A stretch of DNA of 64,000 nt from Ottelia alismoides (taxonomy: Eukaryota > Streptophyta > Magnoliopsida > Alismatales > Hydrocharitaceae), in assembly GCA_037367405.1 (NCBI GenBank), contig JAZKJV010004145.1, positions 124,001 through 188,000 on the forward strand, given 5' to 3'. Below, piece after piece: positions 32,801 to 44,704 of this stretch (its first letter is position 1; every line of letters begins with the position of its first letter). Below the pieces are notes generated by a model. The model saw only the letters and a program-made list of their open reading frames with translations. It did no database searches and was not told the DNA's origin. A program made the translations under genes and the position numbers.

Positions 32801-34048
32801 CTACAACCCTACCAGCTTGATTTATTTTTATTTATGAAATTTTTATTAAAAATAGCTCCCGTATTCTAAAAATTTTGCAAAAATTGGTGTAAGCGCATGA
32901 TTGGCTGCTTGTTCACAGTATAAATTTTAATTATCATTTTGCATGCATTTTTTATTAAAAATCAAATAAAGCCATTTTATTCTGTATTTGAATTTAAAAA
33001 TACAAAAAAATATAATTTTTTTTTGAAAAAATCCAAAATACTACATATTGTTTATTAGTCTATTTTATAACTCTAGACCAAAAAATTACAAAAAAAACTA
33101 AAAAGAAATTCTAAAATTTAACCCTAAAATAGAAAATATTTTCAAAAATAAAAAATATTAGTTTCTATTCCATGATTTTGAGAGATTTTAAACCCTCTTT
33201 TATTTTTAATTCTCAAATTAATTCGATCTATTTAAAAAGTTCATATTTTGCTTTATTTCAAATTTTAAAAATACAAAAATTATAAAAATTTCCAAAAAAT
33301 CATAAAAATAGATTTTTTTTAAAAATATAAAAAGATTTTATTTGGTTAACTATTTTTATCTATATTTATAAATACAATACCATATATAGCTTATATATCT
33401 ATATATTACTATATCTAGCTTATATTATTATTAATTATTATAAATAATATAAATATATTTTAAGCCTTTAAAAAATTAAAAAGGTCTATTTTTGGTTTTT
33501 TTTCTGACTTTATATTTTTATTTTCTATATTATACTATATAGTATTTATATTATATATACATTACCTTATATACATTTATATACATACTGATATATTCAT
33601 ATATTATATACTTATTAAATTAAAAAGGAATTAAAAATAAGAAAAATAAAATATTTATAATATAAATACAATGAATTATTATTTAATTTAAAACCCACAA
33701 AAACATTGATTGATATAGTGCATACTTATATACACTTGCATTATTTATTTATTTAAATAATTCATGCCACGTCTCATGCTTCATGTGTTCAACACCTTAC
33801 ATGCTTTTCCACTATAAACACTTGTTTTGTAGGATTATAATAACTTTTGATTCACACTTGCTTTGATGGATTTACATTATTGTGTAAGTTGATTGTTGTT
33901 TGAATATGAGATCTTTGTGAGTGGTCACTTTAGCGACTTTGATCTCACCTTGTGAGATAGTATGACTCTCTCCCTTGGATTCTCGGTTCGACAATGACAT
34001 GGGTAAAAGGAAATATCAAATCTTAGTGAATATAAAGAGGTATGTTGT
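29842..34048 (+). repeat. Y-family Athila-like LTR, left copy (3' end interrupted)
   Basis: Begins TAATGAATCTTCATTTCATCA and aligns in its first about 1.5 kb and last about 0.9 kb with 44705-47956. It shares the layout of X-family LTRs: a palindromic start, an AT-rich first part, a more GC-rich centre (31320-32500) and an AT-rich tail. The sequences of X and Y differ. A MITE-like element sits at 30439-30807. The copy is cut at 34048 by the X-family LTR of element A. No gene is supported; the open frame near 31930 lies inside the LTR. Confidence 0.65.
30439..30807. mobile_element. MITE-like inverted-repeat element (369 bp)
   Basis: The ends are inverted repeats of about 34 bp matching at about 30 positions. 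The left begins AGCTTGTACCAAGGTGCATG and the right, reverse-complemented, AGCTTACACCAAGGTGCATG. No coding capacity is present. It interrupts sequence that is continuous in the other Y copy (near 45290-45330), so it is an insertion. I could not define the target duplication, so the superfamily is unknown. Confidence 0.7.
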
Positions 34049-37000
34049 TGATGAATCTCGGATTCATCACTCTAAATCTCATTTATTAAGCTTAAGTCCC
34101 TAAAAATCAACAGCATATTTGCATTTATTTCGCATAATTAGCATTTATGCATGATTTCATAAGAATTGCATTTTTGCATTAATTTCTGCATAAAATACGG
34201 AGCCAAAAATCCAAGCCAAAAATGACCCGTAAAGAGCCTAACTTCCCCTATTTTTAAGTCCTCCATACACCGCATGCCACAAAACCACCTCCACTGTGTA
34301 CACATCACTAACAAGAATAAATGAAAAATACAAAAAAAATCACTAACTCAAATAAGTGGACCAAAAACCCAAACCCTAGTTTTAGGATTTTCGGACTAAA
34401 AGCCTCATATCTTCCCCATCCAGTGTCCGATCTGATCCTACTCACTTTTGAACTAATGCACATTCAATTACCTTCAAAACAAGACCAAGTTCAAGTGAAT
34501 CGGAGCTCGTATGTGAAAGTTGGATTTTGGGCCTCTTTTGTACATTGTATTTTCGCAGTTTTTGACCTGTATTTTATGTATATATTTTCTTTATTTATAA
34601 AAATCCAAAAAAATTAGATTTAGATGTCTTTTATTTATCTTTGATTTTTCCATATTCTTCCGGATTTTTATCTTGTTTAAAAATGACAAAAAAATTAGAA
34701 AACCAAAAATCAAGGTATTCTATGTACATGGGATACCCCAAAAAATCACTTTTTACATTTGACCGAATTTGGCTTTGATATCTTCATGAAAGTTGTATAT
34801 CTCGTCGAGACGAGCATTTTTTGTGAAGGAACTTTTTCGATCAGAGGTCATTTGCTAATTTTTATCGATTTTACAAATCTTTTATTTCCAGATTTTTCTG
34901 GAGCTGACAGGTGGTAGCCTCGAAGGCCGCCACGTGTCAGTGTTTTTTTTGGACGTTTTAATATTAGTTTTTATAAAAAAAATTAACGCCCGCACGTGCG
35001 TCGCACGTGCCTCGCCCCATCCGTGCCTTTTTTACTGCGCGCCACGTGGCGTGCTAGAGGCCGTTCGATCAGCGGCCGATCGAACGGCCCCAGATCTTCG
35101 TCCTCCTCTGGCGACCGCCTCCCCCAATTCTCGCAACTTCCGCCGCCGCTCATCCCGCGCCTCCAACCTCCCCCCGATCGCTCGCAACTGCCGCCGCTTT
35201 TCTCGCCTCGCCGTTGACGCCAACCACTCCTCCGCAACCGCCGCGCCCCCTATCGCCGACTCCCTTCCCTATTTAAAACCCATGCCGCCCCGACGACGAT
35301 CTTCATCCGCCGACCTCTACCCTAGGAAGCCTTCGAGGTGGTGACAGCCCTCCGACGACTCCACGCCGGCGAGATCCAAGTTCCTCGAGCTTGTCGCAGC
35401 CTCCCCCTCCAGTGAGCTGCTTCGCTCCGGCGCCGCTGTTGAGCCCCAGGTACTCTCTTCTCTCTCTATCTCTCTCCTCTCTCTCTCTCTACCTCTCCGC
35501 CTCCGAGCTCTTCGCTCCGCTCGGAGCATCCCCTCCTCTCCGCTTTGCAAACATCGCACCGCTCCTCATCTTCTACGTCCGCTTCATCTCCGACGAACTC
35601 CACCGACACCGTCTTCGGCCAACCCCCGCTTCATCAGAGCCTCCTCCGCCTAGAGCGGCCCTCGCCCACGCCACCGGGCCCGCTCCTCCGTCTTCGACCC
35701 GCCTCCGCCGACTCCGTCAGCCATCGCCAGCGACCGACCCCGCTGCTCCTTCGCCAAGGACGTCGTCAGCCACCACGCCTTGGACCGGCCTCCGCCTCAC
35801 CACCTGCTCCTCGCCTCAGGCCGGCCTTCACCTCGCCATCGCCTCCACAGCAGTCGGGCTCGCAGCCCGAGACCCTCCACGTGTGAGGCACGTGCGGGGG
35901 GACGTCATCCAGCGTCAGCCCCCCGGGTCACGTGCCCCGCACGTGACCGCGGGGTGAATTGCTCTGAAGCCCCTGGAGGTCCACCTTTTTACGCATCCGC
36001 CCCTGCCATCCAGAGGCACGTGCTATGCACGTGCCTACTGGAACTTTTGCAGAAATATCCCTTCTAGTTCTGGTAATTGCATTTAGGCCCCTCCTACTGC
36101 ATATTTCTTTTGTTTATTTTATTTAATTATATTGCATGTATACCCCTGTGTTCTCCAGTCATTTTAGAACTATTCTCTGCATCATTTTATTTATTTAAAA
36201 AGTGCATAATGTTCCTCACACGACTCTCTACATTTTGACATATCGTGGATATTTTTATGGTCAGTGGTTAATTAATAAATAATAATTTTGTGAAAAATTG
36301 TGTATTTTGCCCATCTTATGCTCTGGAATTTTATTTAATTAACCGTGACTCTAAAAATTCCTGAAAAATCGCACATTGTAGAGATTATTTTGCTTGACAT
36401 TGTGCCCAAAAATCTTTGCATTTGCATGCATAAATTGCTCTGTAAAAATCATTTAGCATGTTTCAGTATTTGATTTTTAATAGGTATTCAACCCCACATT
36501 TTCAAGGTTTAGGATTTTTCTGGGATTCATCACCTAGTGATAGATCTTAGCTAATTTTATTTCTTGAAAATAAGTAGGTTTAATATTTATTATAATTAGA
36601 TATTGAAAATCATTCTGTTTGCATGTAAAAATTCATAAAAAAATTCATATTGCGTTCAAAAATTCCAAAAAAAAATTACAGTGCACTCATTTCATCGTCA
36701 TTTATATTGTGGCCAAGTTTCGTATTTTTCGGACATCGTTTGATTGAAATTTACATTTTTGTCCCTAAAATAGGCCGAACTTGCATTTTGCATCTCATAT
36801 TGCATTGAAAAATTCCAAAAAAAAGACCGCCTTGAAAACCGAACTAAAAATTGGATAGTCACAACTCTAGGTTGTTCCTTTGCCTCCTTGTGATTGACCT
36901 TGGGACTTGCCCAAGTAAAATAAACATAAAACCACTTGATTAAAATTAAATAACATTTGTGGTTATTTCTTGACTGTTTCCGATCACCGCCTACAACGAA

Positions 37001-37067
37001 CGACATAATCATTTTACGCACGAACAATAAAAATACATTCTTAACGCGGTTTTTATCGGACCCGTCA
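34049..37067 (+). repeat. Element A 5' LTR (X family)
   Basis: 3019 bp from TGATGAATC to GACCCGTCA. It aligns with the B LTRs and the solo LTR at 20218. It contains the GC-rich core (34985-36030) with several CACGTG palindromes and the palindrome GCCGTTCGATC/GATCGAACGGC at 35062-35090. The long frames in the core are LTR sequence, not genes. Confidence 0.9.
35270..35277 (+). promoter_or_regulatory. Putative LTR TATA box (element A)
   Basis: TATTTAAA at the position conserved in all four close X-family LTR copies, inside the GC-rich core, followed by a CT-rich stretch with repeated TCTC. It is a likely core promoter for element A. Confidence 0.6.
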
Positions 37068-37069
37068 GA

Positions 37070-37086
37070 TGGCGCCGTTGCCGGGG
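37070..37086 (+). promoter_or_regulatory. Element A primer-binding site (tRNA-Asp)
   Basis: TGGCGCCGTTGCCGGGG, an exact complement of the 3' end of plant tRNA-Asp(GTC) including CCA, 2 bp after the LTR. Confidence 0.95.
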
Positions 37087-38343
37087 AGGCAAACGGCTTA
37101 GTTTTGTGTTTTGAAAATTTTTCGCTCGGTTTTCCGAATTCGGGTAGTCTGACCCCCGAATTTTTCACTGTAAATCCCATTTTATTTCTTGTATTTATTT
37201 TTCAGCATTTATTTCATTTATTTTATTTTTGATTATTTTCTGAGTCACTCTCTTACATTATCTCTCTTATTTTTCTTGCGAGGAACCCAACGTACGTGGA
37301 ACGGTTTTCAAGAAATCGACGCATCTTCACCGACAACCGAAGAAGACGCAATTAATTTAAGATCGAGTCGAGTCGTGAGAGAGCGTAGAGTCTAGGTTTT
37401 TAATTTCTACAAATTTCCATTTCTGCTCATTTACAGCGGTGTCCGTTTGGACTCTCGCGCATGTAAAAAAGACCTTGAACTTTTTTCTGTGGTGTGTCGT
37501 GGCCTGTTTCACTCTCCGGTGAGGGTGGGGCCCGTCTTGAGTGGCGAATAGGATAGACCTGCACATACGGCTCTCAGAGCATTTATATTTTTGCTTGTGC
37601 TCGTAGGATCTTAAGCCACGCTGCACATTAACTGAGACGCACCTTAGATCGTTCAACTTAGCCAAAAATTTAACTCAATTCTTCCCGCTAATAGAACTTT
37701 CTGCATAGGTGCGGTTTTTATCGGCTTGCACGCATATAGAATAATTTTTAAAATTCTGTCTAGCATCCCACATGAAGATTGCGAGGAGGCACTGTAAGTC
37801 TTCTAACTGAGCATTCATCATAGTTTTCCGCGTGCATCGGCTTTTCCCGACTTTCTCCCCCTTGTTTTATCACTTAAATCTAAAGGAAATTGGGAATGGA
37901 CGGTAGACGTGTATTTGTGCTCATCTAAATTCTTCAAGTGATCATCTAAATAAAATTGGGACTGCTAAATATAGCCGATCTTAAGAACCAATAAAATCAA
38001 GAATTTCTGCGGGAGAGAAACCCCATCATTGTTTGGTTTGCTTGAGCGAGAGAGCGACCCGCACACTAGGATAGAGCCACACCTTAACTCTTTTCAAACT
38101 ACTATCTCGAGATAGGCCAGTCTCGTGAGAGTATTGGGTTCCTAAACAACTCGCTTTAAACGCTCTGATACATTGTATTATCACCAAATTCTAAAATTGA
38201 CAAGATAATTGACCGAACCCTCACGGCCTTCACTTTGAGTTGAGTTGGTGAAACAACCTTTGTATTGTGTTTGGTTTGTGCGTAGAAAATAAGTCATCAG
38301 CGGATACTGCACATTCGTGCTTCCATCATAAACCGCAAACCTC
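37087..38343 (+). other. Element A leader (5' UTR)
   Basis: About 1.26 kb between primer site and gag with no long frame. It is homologous to the reverse complement of 17300-18363 in element B. It probably holds the RNA packaging signal common to both. Confidence 0.7.
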
Positions 38344-40505
38344 TTGTTGACCGCGAGAATGGAAGATTGTGGTAATTCTTGTTCAAACTCCACGAACCAT
38401 TCGTTCTCTACCACAAACTCTCCAATTTCAAAAGACCAGAGAAATTCTTACTCTGGACCTGCTTGGCCTCCGGGAAACCATTCCCAAGAACTCTATTCCT
38501 ACGATTCCTTCTTCTTCCTAGAAGGAGGACAGACCTAAACTGTCTCTCTATCACCAAAAATCGAGGACAACTATTACATCAATTCTTTCCAATCTATTAA
38601 CTCGAACCCTTTATATTCTGAAGGTGAAGAAGAAGAGATGCCCCCCAAGATGGCTTCCAAAAAAGACCCTAAAGATGAAATAAATGATGACGCCATTAAA
38701 TGATCCTAGCAAGATTGGCTGCATCTGAGCAGCAACAACAGTTACTAAGGACACAGCTTGAGCAGTTGAATGCTGGGGAGGAAGTGCCAATGGAAGCCGC
38801 CTACAACCCTGGACAGTATCAAGTGTGGAACTATTTACACCCACCACAACCGGCGATCCACTATGAACTGAAGCCACATTTTGTCAGTCAATTACCCCAA
38901 TTCCATGATAATACGACTGAGGAGCCATATGAATTCTTGCGGGACCTGGAGTTGATATGTTCTAATCTGAGGCACCCACAAGTCAGCCAAGACTACATTC
39001 GTCTCACTGCACTACCTTTCGCCTTGAAAGGGAAGGCAGACTACTGGGTGAAGAACTTGGGTGTGACTGTGACTACTTATGAGAGGTTTAAAAACCTATT
39101 TTTGAAGAAATTCTACCCCTTGAGTCGGACAAATCAAATGAGGACCCGTATCACCAGTTTCTCTCAGATGCCCAATGAACCACTCTGTGAGGCATGGGAT
39201 CGGTTCAAAGATCTACTTCAGAAATGTCCTTGCCATGACTTGGACAATATCATCCTAGTCCAGTCTCTCTACTCTGGCCTAAATCATGAGACTCAAGGAT
39301 TAGTTAGCGCTGCCTACGGAGGGAATTATGCATCACGCGGGGCTGAGACCGTCTGGAAAATACTGGAGCAGATGGCAGAAACAAGCCGCTCTCAGCTTGC
39401 CAGTAGAGCCTACACTGATTCCCTCAACACCCTTCAAGCCAAAGGCGGAAAGCAGACGGTGGCTGAAATTGCGGAGGACTTGATTCCAAACATGCATTTC
39501 ATAGCCGACAAAATAACAATAGTGGACAAGAGAGTGAGCGAGATCGACAACTGAATCTCCCAGTTCCCAAAGCAGATGGAGGAGCTCACTACTAAGATGT
39601 CCAAGATGGGGGTACCTACTGCACCAACGGTCCCGGTCTACCATGTGCACCATGTCCAGGAGCAGCTAGGACCAGAACAGCAACAGTCATGGGTACAGGA
39701 CCCATCGTATGCCCAAGCTTCCCAGCAACCACCCCCATCGGCCGAGACGATCCAAGAAGCCCCGCCCCTGACCTTCGAAATAAACGGCATTTGGTACACA
39801 CAGGACACTACCCGACAAGGTAGTATGGGGGAACGCCAGCCTTATCAACGCTCCCCTACTTTTTATAATGACGCATTCCCTCAGCCTCCTCAGTACCCTC
39901 AAAGCATTTCAACTTCCCAGCACCCGAAACAGCAGCAGCCCTACAATCGCCCGAACCAATCTCAGCAATACCGTCAGCAACACCAAGCTCCCAGACCTTC
40001 GGCTCAATCATCCAATCCTCCGGAAGAACCTTTTGATATCCAGAGACAGATGCTGGAAGAACTTCGCAGCTTCCGAAGTGAGCTATATGACCTGCAGGTG
40101 GATGTTAATCGTCTATCCCGATGGAAGGATGAGCAAACTGTTCCCAGTACAACCATTCCCGCCCAAGTTCAAGCTAACCCCAATAGCTTGAATCGATCTC
40201 AATCATCTCAACACAATGGGCAGGTATACTATTCGGATTTTTCCACATCTGAACATGAGAACCTTTCGTTTGACAATATACATGCCATGTCACTCAGGAG
40301 CGGAAGGACCGTGGTCGTACCTGATCGGACTCGGGAATCGGTTCATGAAGACTCGGAGGAGCAGCCGGAGGATGCTTCCGAGGAGGATGAAGAAAGACGC
40401 CTGAAGATCCCAGCATCGGAGAAGGGGAAAGCATCTATGGAGTCTGCAGAGGACCTTGAACCTCTAGTTGCTGCAAAAATTCCTTTGTCATCTTTTCAGC
40501 ACAAC
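38344..40505 (+). pseudogene. Element A Gag
   Basis: The frame opens at Met 38344/38359 (MEDCGNSCSNSTNHSF), meets TAA at 38536, and shifts frame near 38700. The long part from 38700 holds the Athila capsid core: HFVSQLPQFHDNTTEEPYEF, IRLTALPFALKGKADYWV, FKNLFLKKFYPLSRTNQM, EAWDRFKDLLQKCPCHDLD. A single TGA (39552-39554) interrupts it after SEIDN; the same frame continues with QFPKQMEELTTKMSKMG and a Gln/Pro-rich region. A further frameshift near 40500 separates it from protease. No zinc knuckle is visible. It would assemble the particle, possibly also for element B. Confidence 0.85.
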
Positions 40506-41422
40506 CTGATTTTGATTATTATCAAAAATCTGATGATTGTAATAAAAACTCCAAGTCTAATAAAGATGCTCGTATTTATGATTCTGACCTTCTGTGCCCG
40601 GTCTCAAGTGCTTCCATTCCTTTCCCCCATGCCCTCAAGAAAGGAAAACAAAAGAAAAACATTCAGGATGATCCAGTAATGGAAAAATTCTGCCATCAAA
40701 ACATCACAGTCAAAGTACCCTTTGATCAGTATGTGGCCAATAATCCTGCTTTTCAGAAATATTTAAAGGCAAAATGCACTCCCACTAGGACTCGTACAAA
40801 GAGAATAAGTCAATTTGTGGAGACGCATATCTTGACAGTTACCACCACCAAATGTGTTAAGAATCAGCACCTGCCAAGAAAGAAAAGGGATCTGGGCGCC
40901 CATTATGTGGAGAGTCACATTGGCGGCATTGTGTTCACACGCACACTCCTCGACAATGGTTCTTCCATAAATCTTCTACCCTTAGCCCTATACTATAGAT
41001 TGGAGTTAGCCCCTCTCAAGAAATCATCATCTCTACTCCAATTTGCTGATAAATCCACCAAAAGACCTAAGGGAGAAGTAAAGAATGTCATCATCGTTAT
41101 CGAGGGTACAGAATACAAAGTAGACTTCACTGTCCTTGATATGGAAACCCCAAACCATTGGAAGGAATCACAAATCATTCTTGGAAGACCATTCTTAAGA
41201 ACCGCCAAGGCTGTATTTGATTACGGTTCTGGCATGATGAAATTCCGATCTCCAGGAGGGGAAGTAGACTTGGAGATGAAGCAGACAAAGTGGCAAAGAC
41301 CATACTCCGAGTCCACAACTGAAGAGGCCGAAACATCTGAATGCAATCTCCTCCGAACCACTGGGCCATGGGACCAACTTCCAGACATACAGACTGAAAG
41401 CACTTCCTCGGAGAAGAAATGA
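40506..41422 (+). pseudogene. Element A protease
   Basis: The frame includes VPFDQYVANNPAFQKYLKA, the active site LLDNGSSINLLP (Asp at 40952-40954), QFADKSTKRPKGEV and IILGRPFLRTAKAVFD. It is an aspartic retropepsin of Athila type, where D-N-G stands for D-T/S-G. The active site looks intact. The upstream frame (IYDSDLLCPVSSASIPFPHA) joins Gag through a one-base shift near 40500. It ends at a TGA at 41420-41422 that overlaps the next frame's ATGATG, which looks like a further one-base shift. Confidence 0.8.
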
Positions 41423-43227
41423 TGCACAATGCATTTTGCGAGATATTTCCAAACATCTCAAAACACTCAGACTACTTCACCATTAATGACACAGAAAGCC
41501 TTTTAGATGTGTCAAGAAAAATCAATGACGAATCGGACACGGCTCTGGCCGAATTACCATTCTACTCTAGCGATCCGACCCATCTGACTTTTGAATTGGT
41601 AGCCAACACTTCACACAGTGACTCACCACCAACCGACACTGAACCAGATACAAAGATAATTCAGCCAGACTTGATTGATGATTCTGAATTACCTGAGTTG
41701 AAACCATTACCCCCCACACTGAAGTATGCATTTCTCAATGGGCCCAAAGAGAAATTTCCTGTGATCATTAGCTCATCCTTGACACTAGATCAGGAGTCTA
41801 GGCTTCTCGAAGTCCTTGAGCGAAATCGAAAAGCCATCGGTTGGACTGTGCCGGATCTCGTAGGAATAAACCCCGCTCTCTGCTCGCACCAAATTTATGT
41901 TGAGGATAATGCAAGGCCTTCCCGTGAATTTCAGAGAAGATTAAACCCCAATCTTCGGGAAGTAGTGAAGAAAGAAATAGAGAAATGGTGCAAAGCAGGA
42001 TTTATTTACCCCATTTTCTGACTCCAAGTGGGTAGCCCCCCTTCATGTCGTCCCGAAGAAGTCGGGAATCCAGATGGTTACCAACGAGGAGGGGGTAGAG
42101 ATCACGACCCGAGTACCCACGTCGTGGCGCGTCTGTGTCGATTACCGACGCCTGAATGCTGCGACCAAGAAAGACTACTTTCCACTGCCATTCATTGATC
42201 AAATATTGGAGAGACTTGCAGGGAAAGCATTCTTCTGTTTTCTTGATGGGTACTCCGGCTACATTCAAGTAGCTATCGCTCCCGAGGACCAAGAAAAGAC
42301 CACATTCACATGTCCCTTCGGTACTTATGCATTCAACGCATGCCATTCGGGCTTTGCAATGCCCCAGGCACATTTCAGCGGTGCATGATTACCGTATTTG
42401 CCGAAATGGTTGGTGATTTCCTGGAAGTCTTCATGGATGACTTCTCAGTTCATGGTGATTCATTTGATACATGCTTAGCGCACTTGGACCGAGTCCTTCA
42501 GAGATGCAGGGAGGTTAATTTGGTACTCTCCTGGGAGAAGAGTCACTTTATGGTGACTGAGGGTATCGTGTTAGGGCACGTCATCTCCAAAAAGGGAATG
42601 GAGGTGGACCCATCCAAGGTGGATGTGATCAAGAAACTTGAGCCACCAACCAACGTCAAGTCAGTGAGGTCGTTCTTAGGGCATGTTGGATTTTATCGAC
42701 GGTTTATTCCTGATTTTTCAAAGATCGCCCGCCCACTGACTGAGCTCTTAGGAAAAGACACCGAGTTTATTATAAATCACAGATGTCTAGAGGCCTTCGA
42801 GCTCCTGAAAAAGAAAATATGTGAATCGCCGATATTACAAGCTCCCGACTGGTCTCTTCCCTTCGAGATCATGACTGATGCATCGGATTTTGCTGTCGGA
42901 GCGGTACTCAAACAAAGAAGAGATGGAATTCCTTATGCGATTCACTACGCGAGCAAAGTGTTGGACCTTGCACAGAGAAACTATACAGTGACTGAAAAGG
43001 AAATGCTCGCGGTTGTTTGGGCCCTGGAAAAATTCAGATCATACATATTGGGCTCCAAGGTGACAATTTTCACAGATCACACAGCAATTAGATATCTCAT
43101 GGATAAGAAGGATGCTAAGGCACGACTTTTGAGATGGATCTTGTTAATCCAGGAGTTTAATTTAGAGATCAAGGATAAACCTAGAATAAAGAATGTTGTT
43201 GCTGATCACCTTTCCCGAATCGAGTAA
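41419..43227 (+). pseudogene. Element A reverse transcriptase and RNase H
   Basis: A linker (LPELKPLPPTLKYAFLNG) leads into RT: HQIYVEDNARPSREFQRRLN, a one-base insertion near 42015, SKWVAPLHVVPKKSG, VCVDYRRLN (42131-42157), [16 protein letters not shown], a one-base deletion near 42335, [17 protein letters not shown] and the catalytic FMDD at 42430-42441. The thumb is [19 protein letters not shown]. RNase H follows with [44 protein letters not shown] and [11 protein letters not shown], ending at a TAA (43225-43227). Catalytic residues look intact; two indels and one stop block full expression. Confidence 0.9.
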
Positions 43228-44640
43228 AACGATCATCCTGATATCGGACCAATCAAGGAGACTTTTCCAGACGAATCGATTTACGTCATTGAGTCAACCC
43301 CATGGTATTCCGACATAGTAAACTATCTTGTCTCCAAGAAGGTTCCCTATGGTTGGACCAAAAAAATGATTGATCGATTAAAGTCAGATTCAAGAAAATA
43401 CCATTGGGACGATCCTTTCCTTTTCTATGAAGGACCGGATTGTGTCTGGAGAAGATGTATTCCTCAGGAGGAATATCAAAGTGTCCTCACACACTGTCAT
43501 TCTCTCAAGGCTGGAGCACACCATTCGGGAAAGAGAACCGCGCACAAGGTATTCCAATGTGGATTTTACTGGCGGACCTTATTTCAGGATGCTAATGAAT
43601 TTGTACGGTCATGCCCAATTTGTCAAAGAATGGGAGGGACTATGGGATATAGAGATGAAATGCCCATGCAACCAATGATTTTCTGTGATGTTTTTGATGC
43701 ATGGGGGATTGATTTTATGGGTCCCTTTCCCAACAGCAATGGATTTGAGTACATCTTGTTAGCGGTAGATTATTTATCAAGATGGGTAGAGGCTATTCCA
43801 ACCCGAACCGCGGATAGCAAAGTCGTCTGTAAGTTTATCAAAGATAACATCATTGCGAGGTTCGGGATTCCAAAAGTATTGATTTCTGATGGAGGTAGCC
43901 ACTTCGTGAACAGGGAGATGAGATCTTTGGCTAAGGAGTACAAATTTGAGCATAGAATAGCCAACCCGTATCATCCACAATCTAACGGCATGGCAGAGGT
44001 TTCTAATAGAGAGGTGAAGAGCATTCTCCAGAAGTTGGTTCGTCCCGATAGGAAGAATTGGTCGAAACTATCGGACCAAGTTCTATGGGCCTATAGGACA
44101 GCCTATAAGACTCCACTCGGTACTTCACCTTTTAGGATGATCTATGGTAAGACATGTCACCTTCCTGCAGAATTGATTCACAAATCTGAATGGGCGATCA
44201 AAAAGTTGAATTGGAGTTGTCACCTTGGGAAATTGTGTCGAGACCTAAATCTGAATGAGCTAATTGAAATCCGAAATCGGGCATATGACAATAGTGTGAT
44301 TTATAAAGACAAGGTCAAGAGATGGCATGATAGACACATTCGAGACAAGACCTTTGTCCCTGGGCAGAAAGTTTGGTTGTTTAATGCTCGGTTAAAGATT
44401 TTCCATGGGAAACTAAAATCAAAATGGTCGGGCCCTTACATTGTCATCGATGTGCATACCAATGGAAGCGTAGATATTGCCGAACTCAAGGAGAATGCAC
44501 AACCTTTCTCAGTAAATGGTCAGTTGCTAAAACCATATATTGAATCACCCAGAGAGCAGACAGTTCAAGTTGAGGCCATCTATTTCACGCAGAATGAGAA
44601 TATTGAAGACATATCAGATCAAATGACAAATGACAAATGA
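43228..44640 (+). CDS. Element A integrase
   Basis: In frame with RNase H beyond the TAA at 43225; open from 43228, first Met at 43366 (424 codons). Counting from that Met, the zinc finger has His43/45, His52/53 and CPIC (Cys83, Cys86). The catalytic triad is Asp116 (WGIDFMGPF), Asp175 (ISDGGSHF) and Glu211 (NGMAEVSNRE) with the exact 35-residue spacing of DD35E integrases. The C-terminal GPY motif is KSKWSGPYIVIDV. No chromodomain follows, as expected for Athila. All visible catalytic residues are intact; only the stop upstream separates it from the polyprotein. It inserts element cDNA, possibly also for element B. Confidence 0.9.
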   Translation, partial: NDHPDIGPIKETFPDESIYVIESTPWYSDIVNYLVSKKVPYGWTKKMIDRLKSDSRKYHWDDPFLFYEGPDCVWRRCIPQEEYQSVLTHCHSLKAGAHHSGKRTAHKVFQCGFYWRTLFQDANEFVRSCPICQRMGGTMGYRDEMPMQPMIFCDVFDAWGIDFMGPFPNSNGFEYILLAVDYLSRWVEAIPTRTADSKVVCKFIKDNIIARFGIPKVLISDGGSHFVNREMRSLAKEYKFEHRIANPYHPQSNGMAEVSNREVKSILQKLVRPDRKNWSKLSDQVLWAYRTAYKTPLGTSPFRMIYGKTCHLPAELIHKSEWAIKKLNWSCHLGKLCRDLNLNELIEIRNRAYDNSVIYKDKVKRWHDRHIRDKTFVPGQKVWLFNARLKIFHGKLKSKWSGPYIVIDVHTNGSVDIAELKENAQPFSVNGQLLKPYIESPREQTVQVEAIYFTQNENIEDISDQMTNDK

Positions 44641-44704
44641 ATGCTCACATATTGAATAAATGTTATATGAAATATGGATTACTCTAAATTTCAAATTAAG
44701 TCAT

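Larger units (their letters stand above)
34049..44704 (+). mobile_element. Element A: Athila-type Ty3/gypsy retrotransposon, 3' end missing
   Basis: The order is X-family 5' LTR, tRNA-Asp primer site, leader, gag, protease, RT, RNase H, integrase. Domain sequences (for example [17 protein letters not shown] and [19 protein letters not shown]) match the Athila lineage. The integrase ends at 44640; only 64 bp later a Y-family LTR starts instead of an X-family LTR. No polypurine tract and no env-like frame is seen. GTTGT at 34044-34048 would be the left target duplication, without a partner in the window. Coding lesions are few compared with the other elements here. Confidence 0.85.

Noticed and set aside
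33400..33700. TATA-rich stretch as an origin or matrix-attachment site
   Set aside because: It is ordinary AT-rich LTR tail, partly shared with the other Y copy; nothing specific supports a function.
44641..44704. Polypurine tract and 3' LTR junction for element A
   Set aside because: No purine run precedes 44705, and the following LTR is Y family, so I do not call it A's own 3' LTR.
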